A DNA stretch of 24,268 nucleotides from Brachionus plicatilis (GCA_010279815.1 QEOQ01000431.1:630222-654489), one strand, 5' to 3'; counted from the stretch's first letter, positions 8,150-17,707 are shown. A program made the numbers and translations. The notes: a model not told the origin generated them from the letters alone.

Positions 8150-11100
8150 ATGCCTGCAAAACGTGCCAAAATGTCCGAAAGCGACAAGCCCCAAGAGCCC
8201 GAAGAGGCCGAGAACACGAGTCTTAGTGCGACACGCAGCAAGCGGACCCGGCCATCCATAAAGCCGGAGCCAGCGCCTCCCGAGCCCAAACAATCGCCTG
8301 GCAGCGATCGTCAAACACGACACAAGCCCAAGATCGAAGAAGTCCAGTACTACGAGGACCTATTCGACATCATATGCTCGTACCAGGACGAAAGCCAACG
8401 CTATCTGGCCAACATATTCTACGTGCTGCCGTCCAAACACGAGTATCCCGAGTACTACGAGCTGATCAAGAAGCCCATCGACTTGAACATAGTGGCCAAA
8501 AACATTCTCGCCAACAAGTACAAATCGCTGCGACAGCTCGACTCGGACATGACCTTGATGTTCGACAATGCCAAGCGCTTCAACGACCCCAAGTCCATGA
8601 TCTTCAAGGACGCGTGCAAGCTGCGCAAACTGCTCAAGGAAACGGTCAAAGAACTCGGCGAGCTGCAGCTCAGACACAAGCTATGCGAGTCGAAAAAGAA
8701 CCGCGACAAAAAAATCAAACTGCTGCAAGAAATAAGCGAGATGACCGGCGAGGATCTGGCCGAAACGGACAAGCCCAGCGAGACTTTGATGCACGACGGC
8801 TCCGAGTCGGACGAGAGCGAGCTGGACGCGGACGACAGCGAACTGTCCGCCGCCAACCAGCACAGCCAGCAGTTGATCTCGTCCATGTGGAGCCTGTTCG
8901 ACTATGTCAAAGAGCTCAAGCATCAAGACGCCCAGATGATCGAGCCTTTTTTGCAGCTGCCGTCCAGGCGCTTGTACCCCGACTACTATGACGAAATAAA
9001 GAGACCCGTTGCCATGAGCACAATAAAAAAAAAGCTCAACCAAAGACTGTACAAGTCGCTTAGAGACTTGGTCGATGACTTTGAGACAATGTTCAAAAAT
9101 GCCATCGCCTACAACATGCAACAGAGTGTCATACACCAAAATGCAAAGCGTTTTCTCACCGCTCTCAAATCAAAGGTCAAGGAAATGGAGGCGCTAAAAA
9201 GCGACATCAGTGAGCAAAAAATAAATTTGGCATCTCCGTCGACGCCCACTAGGCCCAAAAAGACCAAACAAGACAAGGCCAAGCTCAACGACACCAAAGA
9301 CAAGTTCACTTTTTTGTACAATCACATTAATGAGTTTAGGTTGGATGACAGAGAGCTGGCGCCGCCATTCCGCCACCTGCCCTCCAAGTCCGAGTATCCA
9401 GACTACTACAACATAATCAAAAAGCCCATTGACATGGTCAAAATACTGGCCAAAATAAGCAATCAAATGTATCAGACACTTGAAGAGATGTGCGCCGATT
9501 TTTGTCTCATGTTCGAAAATGCGTGCGTGTACAACGAGCCGAGCTCTGTGCTGTACAAGGATGCGTTGACGCTTCAGCGCGAACTGTTCGCCAAACGCGA
9601 CCAACTGCTCTCTGCACACGAGCACGTCTCTCCGCGCCCACACTACCAAGTCAACCAACTAATAAGACAACTATTCGACTCTGTGTGCAACTACCGGGAC
9701 CAGGACAATCGTCTTTTAACAGACTCACTGCTGCCTTTGTACAAGCATGCCCTTGATTCCGCCCAGTCCATTTTCACTCTCAAACAACTCACGGACACAA
9801 TCGACACTTATACTCGCATGGACCTGTTTCAGCACCACATGTTGCAGTTGTTCGATCAGCCACGACTCACAATGCACCCCATGAGCCAAACAATTGCCGA
9901 TGTGGCCCATTTGTTCAAACACTTTTGTCGAACAAGAGATGACTTGTGCAGGAATGGCGAAGTTTTGCTGACAAATGCGCTGAATGTCAAGCAGCCAAGT
10001 GCGGACAGCGAGTTTAGTGAGAGCGATGCTCTGTTGGTCGAGAGCGAGTATCGGCGACTAGAGGCCGATCTCGAATCGGACCAAACAGAGTGCACCAAAC
10101 ATGTGCGAATACACACAGGTGCCTTCTATTTCATAGGCAAGCATTTGTACTGCGTTTTGAAGAAGAACAAAACCGGCTCCAAACTACTCGCCCAGCGCTA
10201 CTTTACTCCAAATGATAGTGATTTTTTTAAGTGTGTTAAAGTGTTCGAAAATGAGGTGTTCAAGACTGATTTGTATGAAATAATTGATGTGGCCGGTATT
10301 GAGCGTGTGCGAGCCTGTTATGTGACAAGTGTCAAAGATTTTGCTCAATATGAGCTTGAGTATTGTGGTGTGGAGAGCGAGGATGCAATAGAAGTGGACA
10401 AACAAGACGTGTTTGTGTGTGAGTCGATGTATTCGACGCGGGACGGCTTTGTGCGCCGTCTCGCCTTCAAAAAGTGGTGTCCATTGCAGTTCATTGGCGA
10501 CAATAGCAGCAGTGATGAGCTAAAGTACAATTTTGTGCTGAAGAAAAGGGAGTGCTTGGTGAAAGTGGAGCGCAAGTGGACACACGAGGCCTATGTGAGC
10601 CATTTGATGGAGCAGGTTGAGTCGAGGGAAGTGCGCAAGTTTGCAGACATGCCTAAAGAAACGGTCCAGTTGGACACATTGCCGTCTAGTGCTACCAAGC
10701 TGGACGAGGAGGCGCCAGAGACCGAACAGGACTCTGAGCTGGTCAAATCGGCCAAGTACTTTGAGCAGATAGTTCACGAAGACAAATTGTACAAGTTGGG
10801 CGATTATGTGTACATAAAGCACAGACAACTGCATGCCAATCAGCTGGATGGTGGCAAGAAAGCACTCATTTTTCGCATAGACCGCATCTGGTCCACTAAC
10901 GTGGCAAACTTTAGTTTCAGAGGTGCAGTGTTTTTGCGGGCCACAGACGTGCCCCACGAACCCACTCGGCTCTTCTATCGCAACGAAGTGTTCAGAGAGA
11001 TATCGGGCCACTTGACCATCGGTCTGGACCAAGTGCTGGACGCGCCCAAATGCGTGGTCATGAGCCCCAAGGCCTATGCCACATCGCGTCTCACCCACAT

Positions 11101-12217
11101 CGACGAAGAGCACATTTTTGTGTGCGAGTCAAAGTACTGCTTGAGCAACAAGACTTTCCGAAAGCTTGCCAAGAGCTTGACCAAATTTGAGCTGTCGGTC
11201 AGGTGTTTGGAGGACGAGATTTTTTTCATGAGCCAAGAGCTTGTTTTGCGCAAGCACATATCGCCTTTGCTCATGAATTTGGTGATTGACTACGAGCAAA
11301 ACTCGACGGACTATTTGAGAGTGTTCAATTTGGACGAGGACGAAGAGTGGACCGAGCCGGCCAAGGATGACGAAAATTCGAGTCACTCGCTCGGCGAACA
11401 AGACGCGATTAAAACGGATGCAAGTGCGAAAAAAGTTCGCGTCAAACGCCTCAAAAAGTCCGGCTTTCAGTTGTTTTCGCGCGAGGTGAGAAAGGCCGCG
11501 CGCGACACCCAAACATCGCTCAGTTTTACCGACATGAGCAAAGAAGTGGGATCGAGATGGAAGGCGCTGAGCGACAAAGAGAGACAGGTGTACGAGGAGA
11601 AAGCGGCACTGGAAAACGAAAAATTGCAGAACAGCGGACAGGTGGCGCCCGTCCAGCCTCAGCCACAAGTGCCACAAGCGCAGCAAGTGCATGTGCCTGT
11701 GCCTGTGACAATGCCTCAAGTGACTGCTATACCCATGCCGCCCATTGTACAAACAACTCAGCCAACTGCTCAGCCAGCCCAAGTGCTTGTGGCTGAACCG
11801 GTCAAGGCAATTGACTCGCAAAAACAAGTGATGCACCGCGATGCCTATCTAAGATACATTGCCAATTTGAGGAAAAATCAGCAGCTGAATCAAACTGGCG
11901 CCATCAATAATCCAATGGCGAGTATTTCGCTAGTGCGCACTTCGGACTGGTACAATGGAATTGAGGCCACTGGGCACAGAATAAAAGAAAACAGACTTCA
12001 AAATTTGCCAACCAACTGGATTGACAATGCCAAGTCAAATGATGTATTGCAGAATTTGTTGTCACTTCGCTATTATTTGCTGCAGGACGCGGTCACCATT
12101 GATAAAGAATTGCTCGATGATGAAGATGAAGAAATGGATATAACCAAACAGGAACAAGAGGAAATTATGCAGACTAACGATCAAAACGATCAGTCAGCTA
12201 CTCTAACTGTACTTTAG
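8150..12217 (+). CDS. PBRM1: Polybromo (PBAF chromatin-remodelling subunit), reduced form
   Basis: An intronless frame of 1355 codons. Domains in order: bromodomain 1 (about 66-167, acetyl-lysine Asn N145), bromodomain 2 (238-345, N322), bromodomain 3 (385-485, N462), a degenerate bromodomain-like region (500-612) without the YN motif, BAH 1 (650-775), BAH 2 (868-1010, with KLGDYVYIK and IFVCESKY), an HMG box (1099-1158, GSRWKALSDKERQVYEEKA), a Pro/Gln-rich linker and a conserved C-terminal helix region (HRDAYLRYIANLRKN). In vertebrates and flies polybromo has six bromodomains and is about 1650-1690 residues long; it targets the PBAF SWI/SNF complex to acetylated nucleosomes. Two bromodomains appear missing here. 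The start is the first ATG after stops. The 5' half is much GC-richer than the flanks. Confidence 0.95.
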   Translation: MPAKRAKMSESDKPQEPEEAENTSLSATRSKRTRPSIKPEPAPPEPKQSPGSDRQTRHKPKIEEVQYYEDLFDIICSYQDESQRYLANIFYVLPSKHEYPEYYELIKKPIDLNIVAKNILANKYKSLRQLDSDMTLMFDNAKRFNDPKSMIFKDACKLRKLLKETVKELGELQLRHKLCESKKNRDKKIKLLQEISEMTGEDLAETDKPSETLMHDGSESDESELDADDSELSAANQHSQQLISSMWSLFDYVKELKHQDAQMIEPFLQLPSRRLYPDYYDEIKRPVAMSTIKKKLNQRLYKSLRDLVDDFETMFKNAIAYNMQQSVIHQNAKRFLTALKSKVKEMEALKSDISEQKINLASPSTPTRPKKTKQDKAKLNDTKDKFTFLYNHINEFRLDDRELAPPFRHLPSKSEYPDYYNIIKKPIDMVKILAKISNQMYQTLEEMCADFCLMFENACVYNEPSSVLYKDALTLQRELFAKRDQLLSAHEHVSPRPHYQVNQLIRQLFDSVCNYRDQDNRLLTDSLLPLYKHALDSAQSIFTLKQLTDTIDTYTRMDLFQHHMLQLFDQPRLTMHPMSQTIADVAHLFKHFCRTRDDLCRNGEVLLTNALNVKQPSADSEFSESDALLVESEYRRLEADLESDQTECTKHVRIHTGAFYFIGKHLYCVLKKNKTGSKLLAQRYFTPNDSDFFKCVKVFENEVFKTDLYEIIDVAGIERVRACYVTSVKDFAQYELEYCGVESEDAIEVDKQDVFVCESMYSTRDGFVRRLAFKKWCPLQFIGDNSSSDELKYNFVLKKRECLVKVERKWTHEAYVSHLMEQVESREVRKFADMPKETVQLDTLPSSATKLDEEAPETEQDSELVKSAKYFEQIVHEDKLYKLGDYVYIKHRQLHANQLDGGKKALIFRIDRIWSTNVANFSFRGAVFLRATDVPHEPTRLFYRNEVFREISGHLTIGLDQVLDAPKCVVMSPKAYATSRLTHIDEEHIFVCESKYCLSNKTFRKLAKSLTKFELSVRCLEDEIFFMSQELVLRKHISPLLMNLVIDYEQNSTDYLRVFNLDEDEEWTEPAKDDENSSHSLGEQDAIKTDASAKKVRVKRLKKSGFQLFSREVRKAARDTQTSLSFTDMSKEVGSRWKALSDKERQVYEEKAALENEKLQNSGQVAPVQPQPQVPQAQQVHVPVPVTMPQVTAIPMPPIVQTTQPTAQPAQVLVAEPVKAIDSQKQVMHRDAYLRYIANLRKNQQLNQTGAINNPMASISLVRTSDWYNGIEATGHRIKENRLQNLPTNWIDNAKSNDVLQNLLSLRYYLLQDAVTIDKELLDDEDEEMDITKQEQEEIMQTNDQNDQSATLTVL

Positions 12218-12291
12218 TTTTTGTATATTGTAAAAATGGTGCAGCTAATTCACATAGTGTTTAAATTTTTATGTTTTTAAAATACAATTTG

Positions 12292-12297
12292 AATAAA
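12292..12297 (+). terminator. Polyadenylation signal AATAAA of polybromo
   Basis: AATAAA lies 75 bp after the polybromo stop codon, in AT-rich 3' sequence. Confidence 0.6.
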
Positions 12298-12342
12298 AGA
12301 TTTAATATTAGATTATCAAAAAATAAAAAAATTTTTTTTATT

Positions 12343-12525
12343 CATTTATCTGTTTACCTGTGCCAAAGCTTCTTCAGAAAAAAATGAAACCAAAAAATTG
12401 AAAAGAGAATATCCTTTGAAAAAAGACTGTAAGAGCTAAATTTGACAAGACGCGAGATTAGAAGACTAAGACGTGATTTAATACAAATGTTTAAAATAGT
12501 TTATGCCTTTGATGAAATTAAATGG
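12343..12525 (+). mobile_element. LINE copy B, left part
   Basis: This stretch is the inverted counterpart of 4603-4420. Over about 170 bases I count roughly six differences, and both copies begin near the same ATTTATCTG sequence. It reads the LNLPRREIR-type LINE C-terminal tail, but in this copy with stops (GAGCTA to AGCTAA in the shifted frame, and TTGCCA to TTGACA). It is interrupted at 12525 by a nested LINE and resumes at 14146. Confidence 0.8.
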
Positions 12526-14145
12526 TTTATTTTATTTTTATTTATTTAATTAGTGTTCAAGTCCCATGGACAAATTAAAATAAAAATTAATAGACAGTTA
12601 AATATCCATTTTACAATTAAGTAAAAAATTCAGTTTGTTATATACCAAAAAATGATCAAGATTATTTAATGCCCATATCTTCTACTTTTGATAACTGTTT
12701 AATAAAAGAAGTATTCTCTCTTACAAATATCCTGTAATCTTTCCTTAAGTATTCAAACACGTTTTTACATAATTGGTTATTGAAAATTTGTTTGACAAAG
12801 AATATTTTATGCTTATAATAAATTTGTCTAATTGACTCCAATTTTAGTGCTTTGTTCAAAGGTTTTGTTTTTGTAAATTTACTGAGTCCAATAAATCGTT
12901 TTATTAAAATATTTTGCCGTATATCAAATTCCTTTAAACTCTTTTCATTAATAAATATATTATCTAAATGATATCTAAAGATTGATTGAGACAACTGTTT
13001 GAATAAGAAAGCTATAGTTTCTGGCTTCATTAGTTTTGGTTTGCATCCAACACCTTTTAGAGAGTAAAAACTCTTTTCAAATTTTTTCATCTTATTTTCC
13101 ACGAAATCATTTATTGATTTTTGATTTCAAATAGGTTGGCCAAGGTAAATCAAACTTTGTACTTTAGGAATCGTAGAACCATTTAATTTAAAATATGTTT
13201 TAAACCTGTACTTTTTTTCGAATATAATTGATGCCGATTTTGAGGCATTAAATTCAATTTTCCAATCATTTGCATATTCTTCACAGGTTCTTAGCGAAAT
13301 TTTGATGTGTTTTTCCGATGATGATTGTAAGACTATGTCATCGCAATTGACAAGAATGGACAAATTTATCTCATCAACCTTTGCACCAACTTTCAAATCA
13401 GTACATACAGATAACATTTGATCGATAAAAAAATAAAATAAGTATGGAGATAATATTCCTCCTTGTTTGACCCCTTCTTTTATTGGAAAAGGATTACTTT
13501 TTTCTTCACCAGCTTTGATGATCAATTTAGAAACTTCATAATATCTGTTTAATATTCTCCACAAATAATTATTCATTTTTCCGATTAGTTTGTAGAAAAG
13601 CCCAGTATGCCATAGTTTATCAAATGCTTTACTGGCATCAAGACTTATTAGATTTAAACGAGATCTTCCTTGGCAATAATAATTGACTACTTCGTTTGCT
13701 AATAAATAGAAATGTTTACATGAGCTCTTTTTTTGTATCCAAATTAATATCCAAAGACATTCGTCTTGGCCAAAATAAGTGACTCAAGAATGTTTGCTAA
13801 ACATGTAGACACTGTGATAGGTCTCCAATCTGAAGGATCATTTGAAAATACCTTTTTTGGAATAGGTTTTAATAAGGAAATATTGAAATTATTTGAGAGA
13901 TAACCAATTTTAATGGAATAATTAAAGAACCTTTCAAGCAGAATAAGTAGATTTGTTGAAATATTTATATTATGAAAAATTTATATGAAATATATGATAT
14001 ATATGAAAAATTTATTGCAGATTAGGTCGAGACCTGGACTTTTCTTACGACTAAGTTCTTTAAGTACATCCTTAATTTCTTCAATTGTGAAATAAACTGG
14101 TGATTAATCCAGATTATCTAAACTTTTGTTATAATAAACTATTGG
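12526..14145 (-). mobile_element. Nested antisense LINE (family 2-like) inside copy B
   Basis: Copy B is identical in plan to copy A except for this insertion. Its left edge (12526) is a run of TTTAT units, the reverse complement of an AAAT-type 3' tail, and its right edge near 14145 is a 5' truncation just before the RT. At the right edge TGG (14143-14145) repeats the TGG at 12523-12525, which may be part of a short target-site duplication. On the minus strand it reads SPGLDLICNKF, DWRPITVSTCLANILE, the RT core, thumb and C-terminus. Frameshifts and stops make it inactive. Confidence 0.85.
12662..13690 (-). pseudogene. RT of the nested LINE, broken
   Basis: Minus-strand motifs in order: SLDASKAFDKLWHTGLFYKL, EGVKQGGILSPYLFYFFID, the catalytic site region as LVNCDDIVLQSS and then EYANDWKIEFNASKS. 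The usual YxDD Tyr is Asn here, which should impair the polymerase. A TGA at plus 13127-13129 ends this part after LGQPI. The same frame continues eight codons later into the thumb and C-terminal part (13102-12662, KMKKFEKSFYSLKGVG). A frameshift near 13735 separates the upstream DWRPITVS segment. It resembles the LINE at 4635-7480 more than family 1. Confidence 0.82.
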
Positions 14146-14820
14146 CTTGATAAAATTGATTTTAAATATGAAAAGTCGCTTCAATCGACACATCAATTAA
14201 GATCACACGAATTTCAGACAGTCAATTCTTTTTACTTTTTATTTAAGAAAAAAAAACAAAAACAATGTGAAAATGATCGATGGGCCTAATAAAATAGCAA
14301 AGGATGCTAGTATTCCTGAGAAATAACTATTAACGACTCTCCCACCGAAGTGACAATGACAGCTAATCTAAGATTTCACTGGCTATCACCCAAATTTGAT
14401 CATAACCATATTAAAGAATTGATCAAAAAAATTTAAAGGTCAGTGAAAAAATTTGTATTTAGTCTTTTACGAATGAACAGTATAATCTTGAGGTGTCCTT
14501 CTCTTAAGGTTGATTTTAACAAGCAAACATCTGAGCTTCGTCTCAGTCTAAAAGAATTTTGGAACCAAAAATGGCTAGAATACATAAATAAAATAGGAAA
14601 AAATCCACTGACAAGAAGGCTTTTTTAGAGGAAAAAAAATAAGTTTAGATAAAAGAAATCTTTAAAACAAATTCCATCACTTTTTAAAGACGGGAAAGAA
14701 ATATATTTCTGAAAAAATGTTTGAAGAAAATATAACGAATCGTTCAAGAAAATTAGATATTACTAATTGAATTAACTTTAAATTCATTCTCAGAAGCTAA
14801 CATTCAAAAAATACAAGATC
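14146..14820 (+). mobile_element. LINE copy B, right part, with deletions
   Basis: From 14146 the sequence matches the reverse complement of copy A again (the ACACATCAATTAAGATCACA stretch at 14188-14207, then the ORF1-like region, here broken by stops). After the ORF1-like middle (about 14500) it jumps to the endonuclease-RT linker (SLKEFWNQKWLEYINKIGKN and PLTRRLF at 14546-14628). At about 14775 it jumps again to a piece of the RT C-terminus (LNSFSEANIQKIQD). Endonuclease and RT core are deleted. Copy A also lacks the RT core but keeps the endonuclease. Confidence 0.75.
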
Positions 14821-15244
14821 AAATCAAGCTACTAGACATGTTATTTACAAAAGAAGAGTTATCTCAAGAGGCTGTTTCATGTAACCATCAAAAAAAACGG
14901 CTCCTTGTTTATATAAAAGAAGAGTCGATTTAATCAAGAGAAACTACGAATTCAAGTTTTATTTTCATGTGACTTTTTTTTTATAGTTTGCTATTCAAAA
15001 ATGTTGAAAATCATCTAATCATTTAACGAATTTCAATTGTTCGTTCATTGGAACAAAAATAATCCAAAAAATCAGCCAAAAAAAGTAATTTTGCCATTGT
15101 TTTTTTAAAAATTTTTGTTATCTAACTTTATTAAAAAATGAGAAATTTTTGTTCAAAATTGAACCAATGTAAAGAACAATTGTACGATAATAAAACTTTG
15201 AGCAACTTGAAAACAAAATTTACACTTGCCTTAGCAATGTCGAT
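14821..15244. other. Non-coding sequence after LINE copy B
   Basis: A short plus-strand frame continues from the LINE piece (IKLLDMLFTKEELSQEAVSC) to a TAA near 14932 and loosely recalls the end of a BEN-type domain, but it is too short to call. The remainder is AT-rich with no gene seen. Confidence 0.35.
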
Positions 15245-15388
15245 CTAAAATAATATGTCCCTTTCTATCTTTTCGGATAATGGGGTGCGCTCATCTACTT
15301 TTCCAGTACATTTTTGATTAACAGCTCCAGCCTGATAAAGAGGATACATGAGTTGATCATCAGCACCGCTATCATTATCCTTTTTTTA
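15245..15388 (-). other. Possible minus-strand exon fragment
   Basis: The frame between a TAA (just above 15388) and a TAG (15245-15247) reads GADDQLMYPLYQAGAVNQKC and then TGKVDERTPLSEKIERDILF. Its composition is clearly less AT-rich than both sides and it is protein-like. Upstream on the minus strand the same frame reads a hydrophobic run (ILVVLVVVVLVLTVAG, about 15470-15425) before a TAG, so a membrane protein with a short cytoplasmic tail is conceivable. No good splice acceptor with a pyrimidine tract was found. I do not recognise the protein. Confidence 0.3.
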
Positions 15389-15413
15389 TGATGAAATATA
15401 TATCAGCACACTC

Positions 15414-15427
15414 GCTGGCTAGCCAGC
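15414..15427. repeat. 14-bp perfect palindrome GCTGGCTAGCCAGC
   Basis: A fully self-complementary GC-rich palindrome inside the otherwise AT-rich region, next to the possible minus-strand exon. Confidence 0.8.
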
Positions 15428-15429
15428 TA

Positions 15430-16700
15430 CAGTCAAAACTAGCACTACTACTACTAAAACCACCAAAATGCAAATAAAAATTTTTTATTTAGTCAGAAAA
15501 TTGACTTTTCATTAAAAAATTGATTTTTAATTATTTAATTTCAATTTAGAATGGTCTTTAAACTTTTTAATTAAAAAAAATTAAAAAAATTCATTCTTTC
15601 TTTGAATTAATTAATTTAACAAAAATAGATTTTTATTATTCAAATTATTAAATTAATTTAACTCTTAAATTTACTCATATTTTATCTTGCTCAAAAAATT
15701 TTTCCTAAGAATTTTATAGACTAAAGAAGAACTATTTAATATGAGATTTATTCTTGATAAAAACATTACCATTACCATAAAAACTTTCAACAAAATTTAT
15801 CAAAATTTTTAGGGTAAATTCTTTAGCCAAAAAATAATCGAGATATTAAGAAAGTATTTTTGATTTAAAAATTTCTCTTCAATAACGATTTAGATAAATA
15901 ATAATGACAAGTGGGTCTCAAAATTTAGTAGACCCTTGTTTTTGATTTCAGTTTTTTTAATCCTAAAACTCTAATTCATTTATAAGTTGGATTAAAAAAA
16001 AATTAAATTCTCTTCTAAATGATTTTTCAGACCCAATATTTCTTTTGTTCTTGGACTCTTTAAAAAATAAATCCAAAAAATTAAACTAAAAATATATTCA
16101 AAGTGCCTTAAAATTGCACAATATTTAGCATATAGGTTTTTTTGAGTTCTTTTTGCTTGGTTTTAAATGTGAATGGAAATAAAAAAACTCGCTTTTTTTT
16201 TTAAAATTTTTTGATCAAAAAAAATCTTGATTTTTCTTGTATTTTTTTCATGAAGGTCTTTTGAATGGGTTGGCCAAACATTCAAATCGCCATTTTCTAC
16301 CAAATAATGGCTTGTTACAATTTTTTTGTTTGAGTAAAAAAATGATTTCCCATTCAGAACATTTTGTTTGCCACTTAAAAATAAATTAGGCTGATTTTCT
16401 ACATACTTTTTTAGAAAGTTTGGAAGAAATCAGTTTGGTAATTTTCAGAAAAGTACGATAAAGTTATTAAAGTTTTTGTTCTTGAATTAGAGATGCTAAG
16501 TTTTATTTCAAAAATACCGTTCAGCCAAATTAAAAATTTCGGTTTTTAAAAATAGTAAACTAAAAATTGTAGAATAAGTTATTTTTACTTGAAGAGGAAA
16601 AAATAGTAACTCTAACTTTAAGTAACTTTTCTGTAAAATGCACACCAACAAAAAATCCTTGATTAAACTATGCAATAAATTGCAGAGTTTTTGCAGAGCT
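15430..16700. other. AT-rich non-coding stretch
   Basis: No supported gene on either strand. A short ACT repeat (about 15443-15457) borders the island at its left. Scattered homopolymer runs fill the rest. Confidence 0.5.
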
Positions 16701-16710
16701 TGGAATTCTT

Positions 16711-16813
16711 TTGTACAAATTTGTACAATATTGTACTCTTTGCAGAACCATTTTTGCACTATTAGAAAAGAAATTATAAAGTTTTTATTTTTTGTACTGT
16801 AATTTTTGTACTT
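16711..16813. repeat. TTGTAC repeat cluster upstream of RER1
   Basis: TTGTAC occurs at 16711, 16721 and 16731 with an exact 10-bp period, and twice more near 16792 and 16807. The cluster lies 260-360 bp before the RER1 start codon. A binding-site array is possible; no factor is inferred. Confidence 0.5.
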
Positions 16814-17042
16814 TTTTCACATTGCCTAAAAATTGTCACATTTATAAAAAAAATAATTTTAGAAATTAGTGCAAAATTTTTGAAGTTTTAAATTTTTCAA
16901 TGGCAAAAAAAAAACCAGATAAAATGCAAACATACATTTGCTAGCAATTTAAAAAATAATGATGATGTTTCATAAAAAAATTCTCAAACAAAGAATAAAA
17001 AGAATGCATTTCTCTCTCATTCATTTTTCTCCTAATTCATAA

Positions 17043-17061
17043 TTTGCTTTTTTTGTTGTAG
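17043..17061 (+). promoter_or_regulatory. 3' splice acceptor 10 nt before the RER1 ATG
   Basis: A T-rich tract ending TTTTTTTGTTGTAG stands directly before ACCGGATAAA-ATG. It is a good splice acceptor. It implies either a 5' UTR intron or addition of a spliced leader; no upstream coding exon was found. Confidence 0.6.
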
Positions 17062-17071
17062 ACCGGATAAA

Positions 17072-17650
17072 ATGGACGTAGACGAGTCGGCCAACTCATC
17101 AGACAACTTTCTAGTTCGTATGTACCAACGATATTGTTTTCACAGCCAGCGCATACTCGACAAAGTATCGCCATTCTATTTGTCGCGATGGTTCGCCAAT
17201 CTTTTACTTTTGATATTTTTTATGTATAGAGTAGTGAGCCTGCAGGGCTTTTACATCATCGCTTATGTTCTAGGCATATTTTTACTCAACCAATTCATCC
17301 TTTTCCTCACTCCGGCAGTTGTCGACGAGTTAGACGAAGACGAGGATGAGCCAGGTTTACCCACACGGTCCAGCGACGAGTTCCGGCCATTCATGCGTCG
17401 TCTGCCCGAATTCAAGTTCTGGTACACCACTTACAAATCACTAGTAGCATCCATTGTATGCACATTTTTTACCATGTTCGACATTCCAGTCTTCTGGCCC
17501 ATACTCGTCATGTATTTTATCACTCTATTTGTAGTTACCATGAAACGTCAAATAAAACACATGATCAAACACCGATATGTTCCATTCTCCTATGGCAAAG
17601 TCAGATATCAGGGCAAGCCTGAATCTCCAGGGCCAAAGTCAAGCAAATAA
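17072..17650 (+). CDS. RER1: RER1, Golgi-to-ER retrieval receptor
   Basis: A 192-residue protein, the usual RER1 length (about 190-196), encoded without introns. Known family role: a membrane protein of the early Golgi that binds transmembrane segments of escaped ER proteins and unassembled subunits and returns them in COPI vesicles. Visible features: four membrane segments (about 40-53, 58-79, 121-136, 139-157) and the family's conserved blocks EEFRPFxRRLPEFKFW (here DEFRPFMRRLPEFKFW, 102-117), PVFWPILVMYFI (139-150) and TMKRQIKHMIKHRYVPFSYG (156-175). An acidic loop (DELDEDEDEP) joins segments 2 and 3. The start is the first ATG after a splice acceptor. FEN1 follows 218 bp later on the same strand. 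Confidence 0.98.
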   Translation: MDVDESANSSDNFLVRMYQRYCFHSQRILDKVSPFYLSRWFANLLLLIFFMYRVVSLQGFYIIAYVLGIFLLNQFILFLTPAVVDELDEDEDEPGLPTRSSDEFRPFMRRLPEFKFWYTTYKSLVASIVCTFFTMFDIPVFWPILVMYFITLFVVTMKRQIKHMIKHRYVPFSYGKVRYQGKPESPGPKSSK

Positions 17651-17707
17651 TTTATTTAAATTATTAATCAATCGCTTTTATATTTTTTTTAATTTTATCA
17701 CATTAAA

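Noticed and set aside
8374..8991. 205-codon plus-strand frame inside polybromo, and several 100-235-codon minus-strand frames across 8360-11836
   Set aside because: They overlap well-conserved bromodomain, BAH and HMG coding sequence, have biased composition (Arg, Gln, Leu and Val rich) and no domains; they stay open because of the gene's GC-rich codon use.
14443..14628. 61-codon plus-strand frame as a gene
   Set aside because: It is the linker region of LINE copy B, matching the reverse complement of copy A at about 3230-3100.
16508..16759. 83-codon minus-strand frame
   Set aside because: Low-complexity Leu/Phe/Lys content in AT-rich DNA and overlap with the TTGTAC repeats; no support as a gene.
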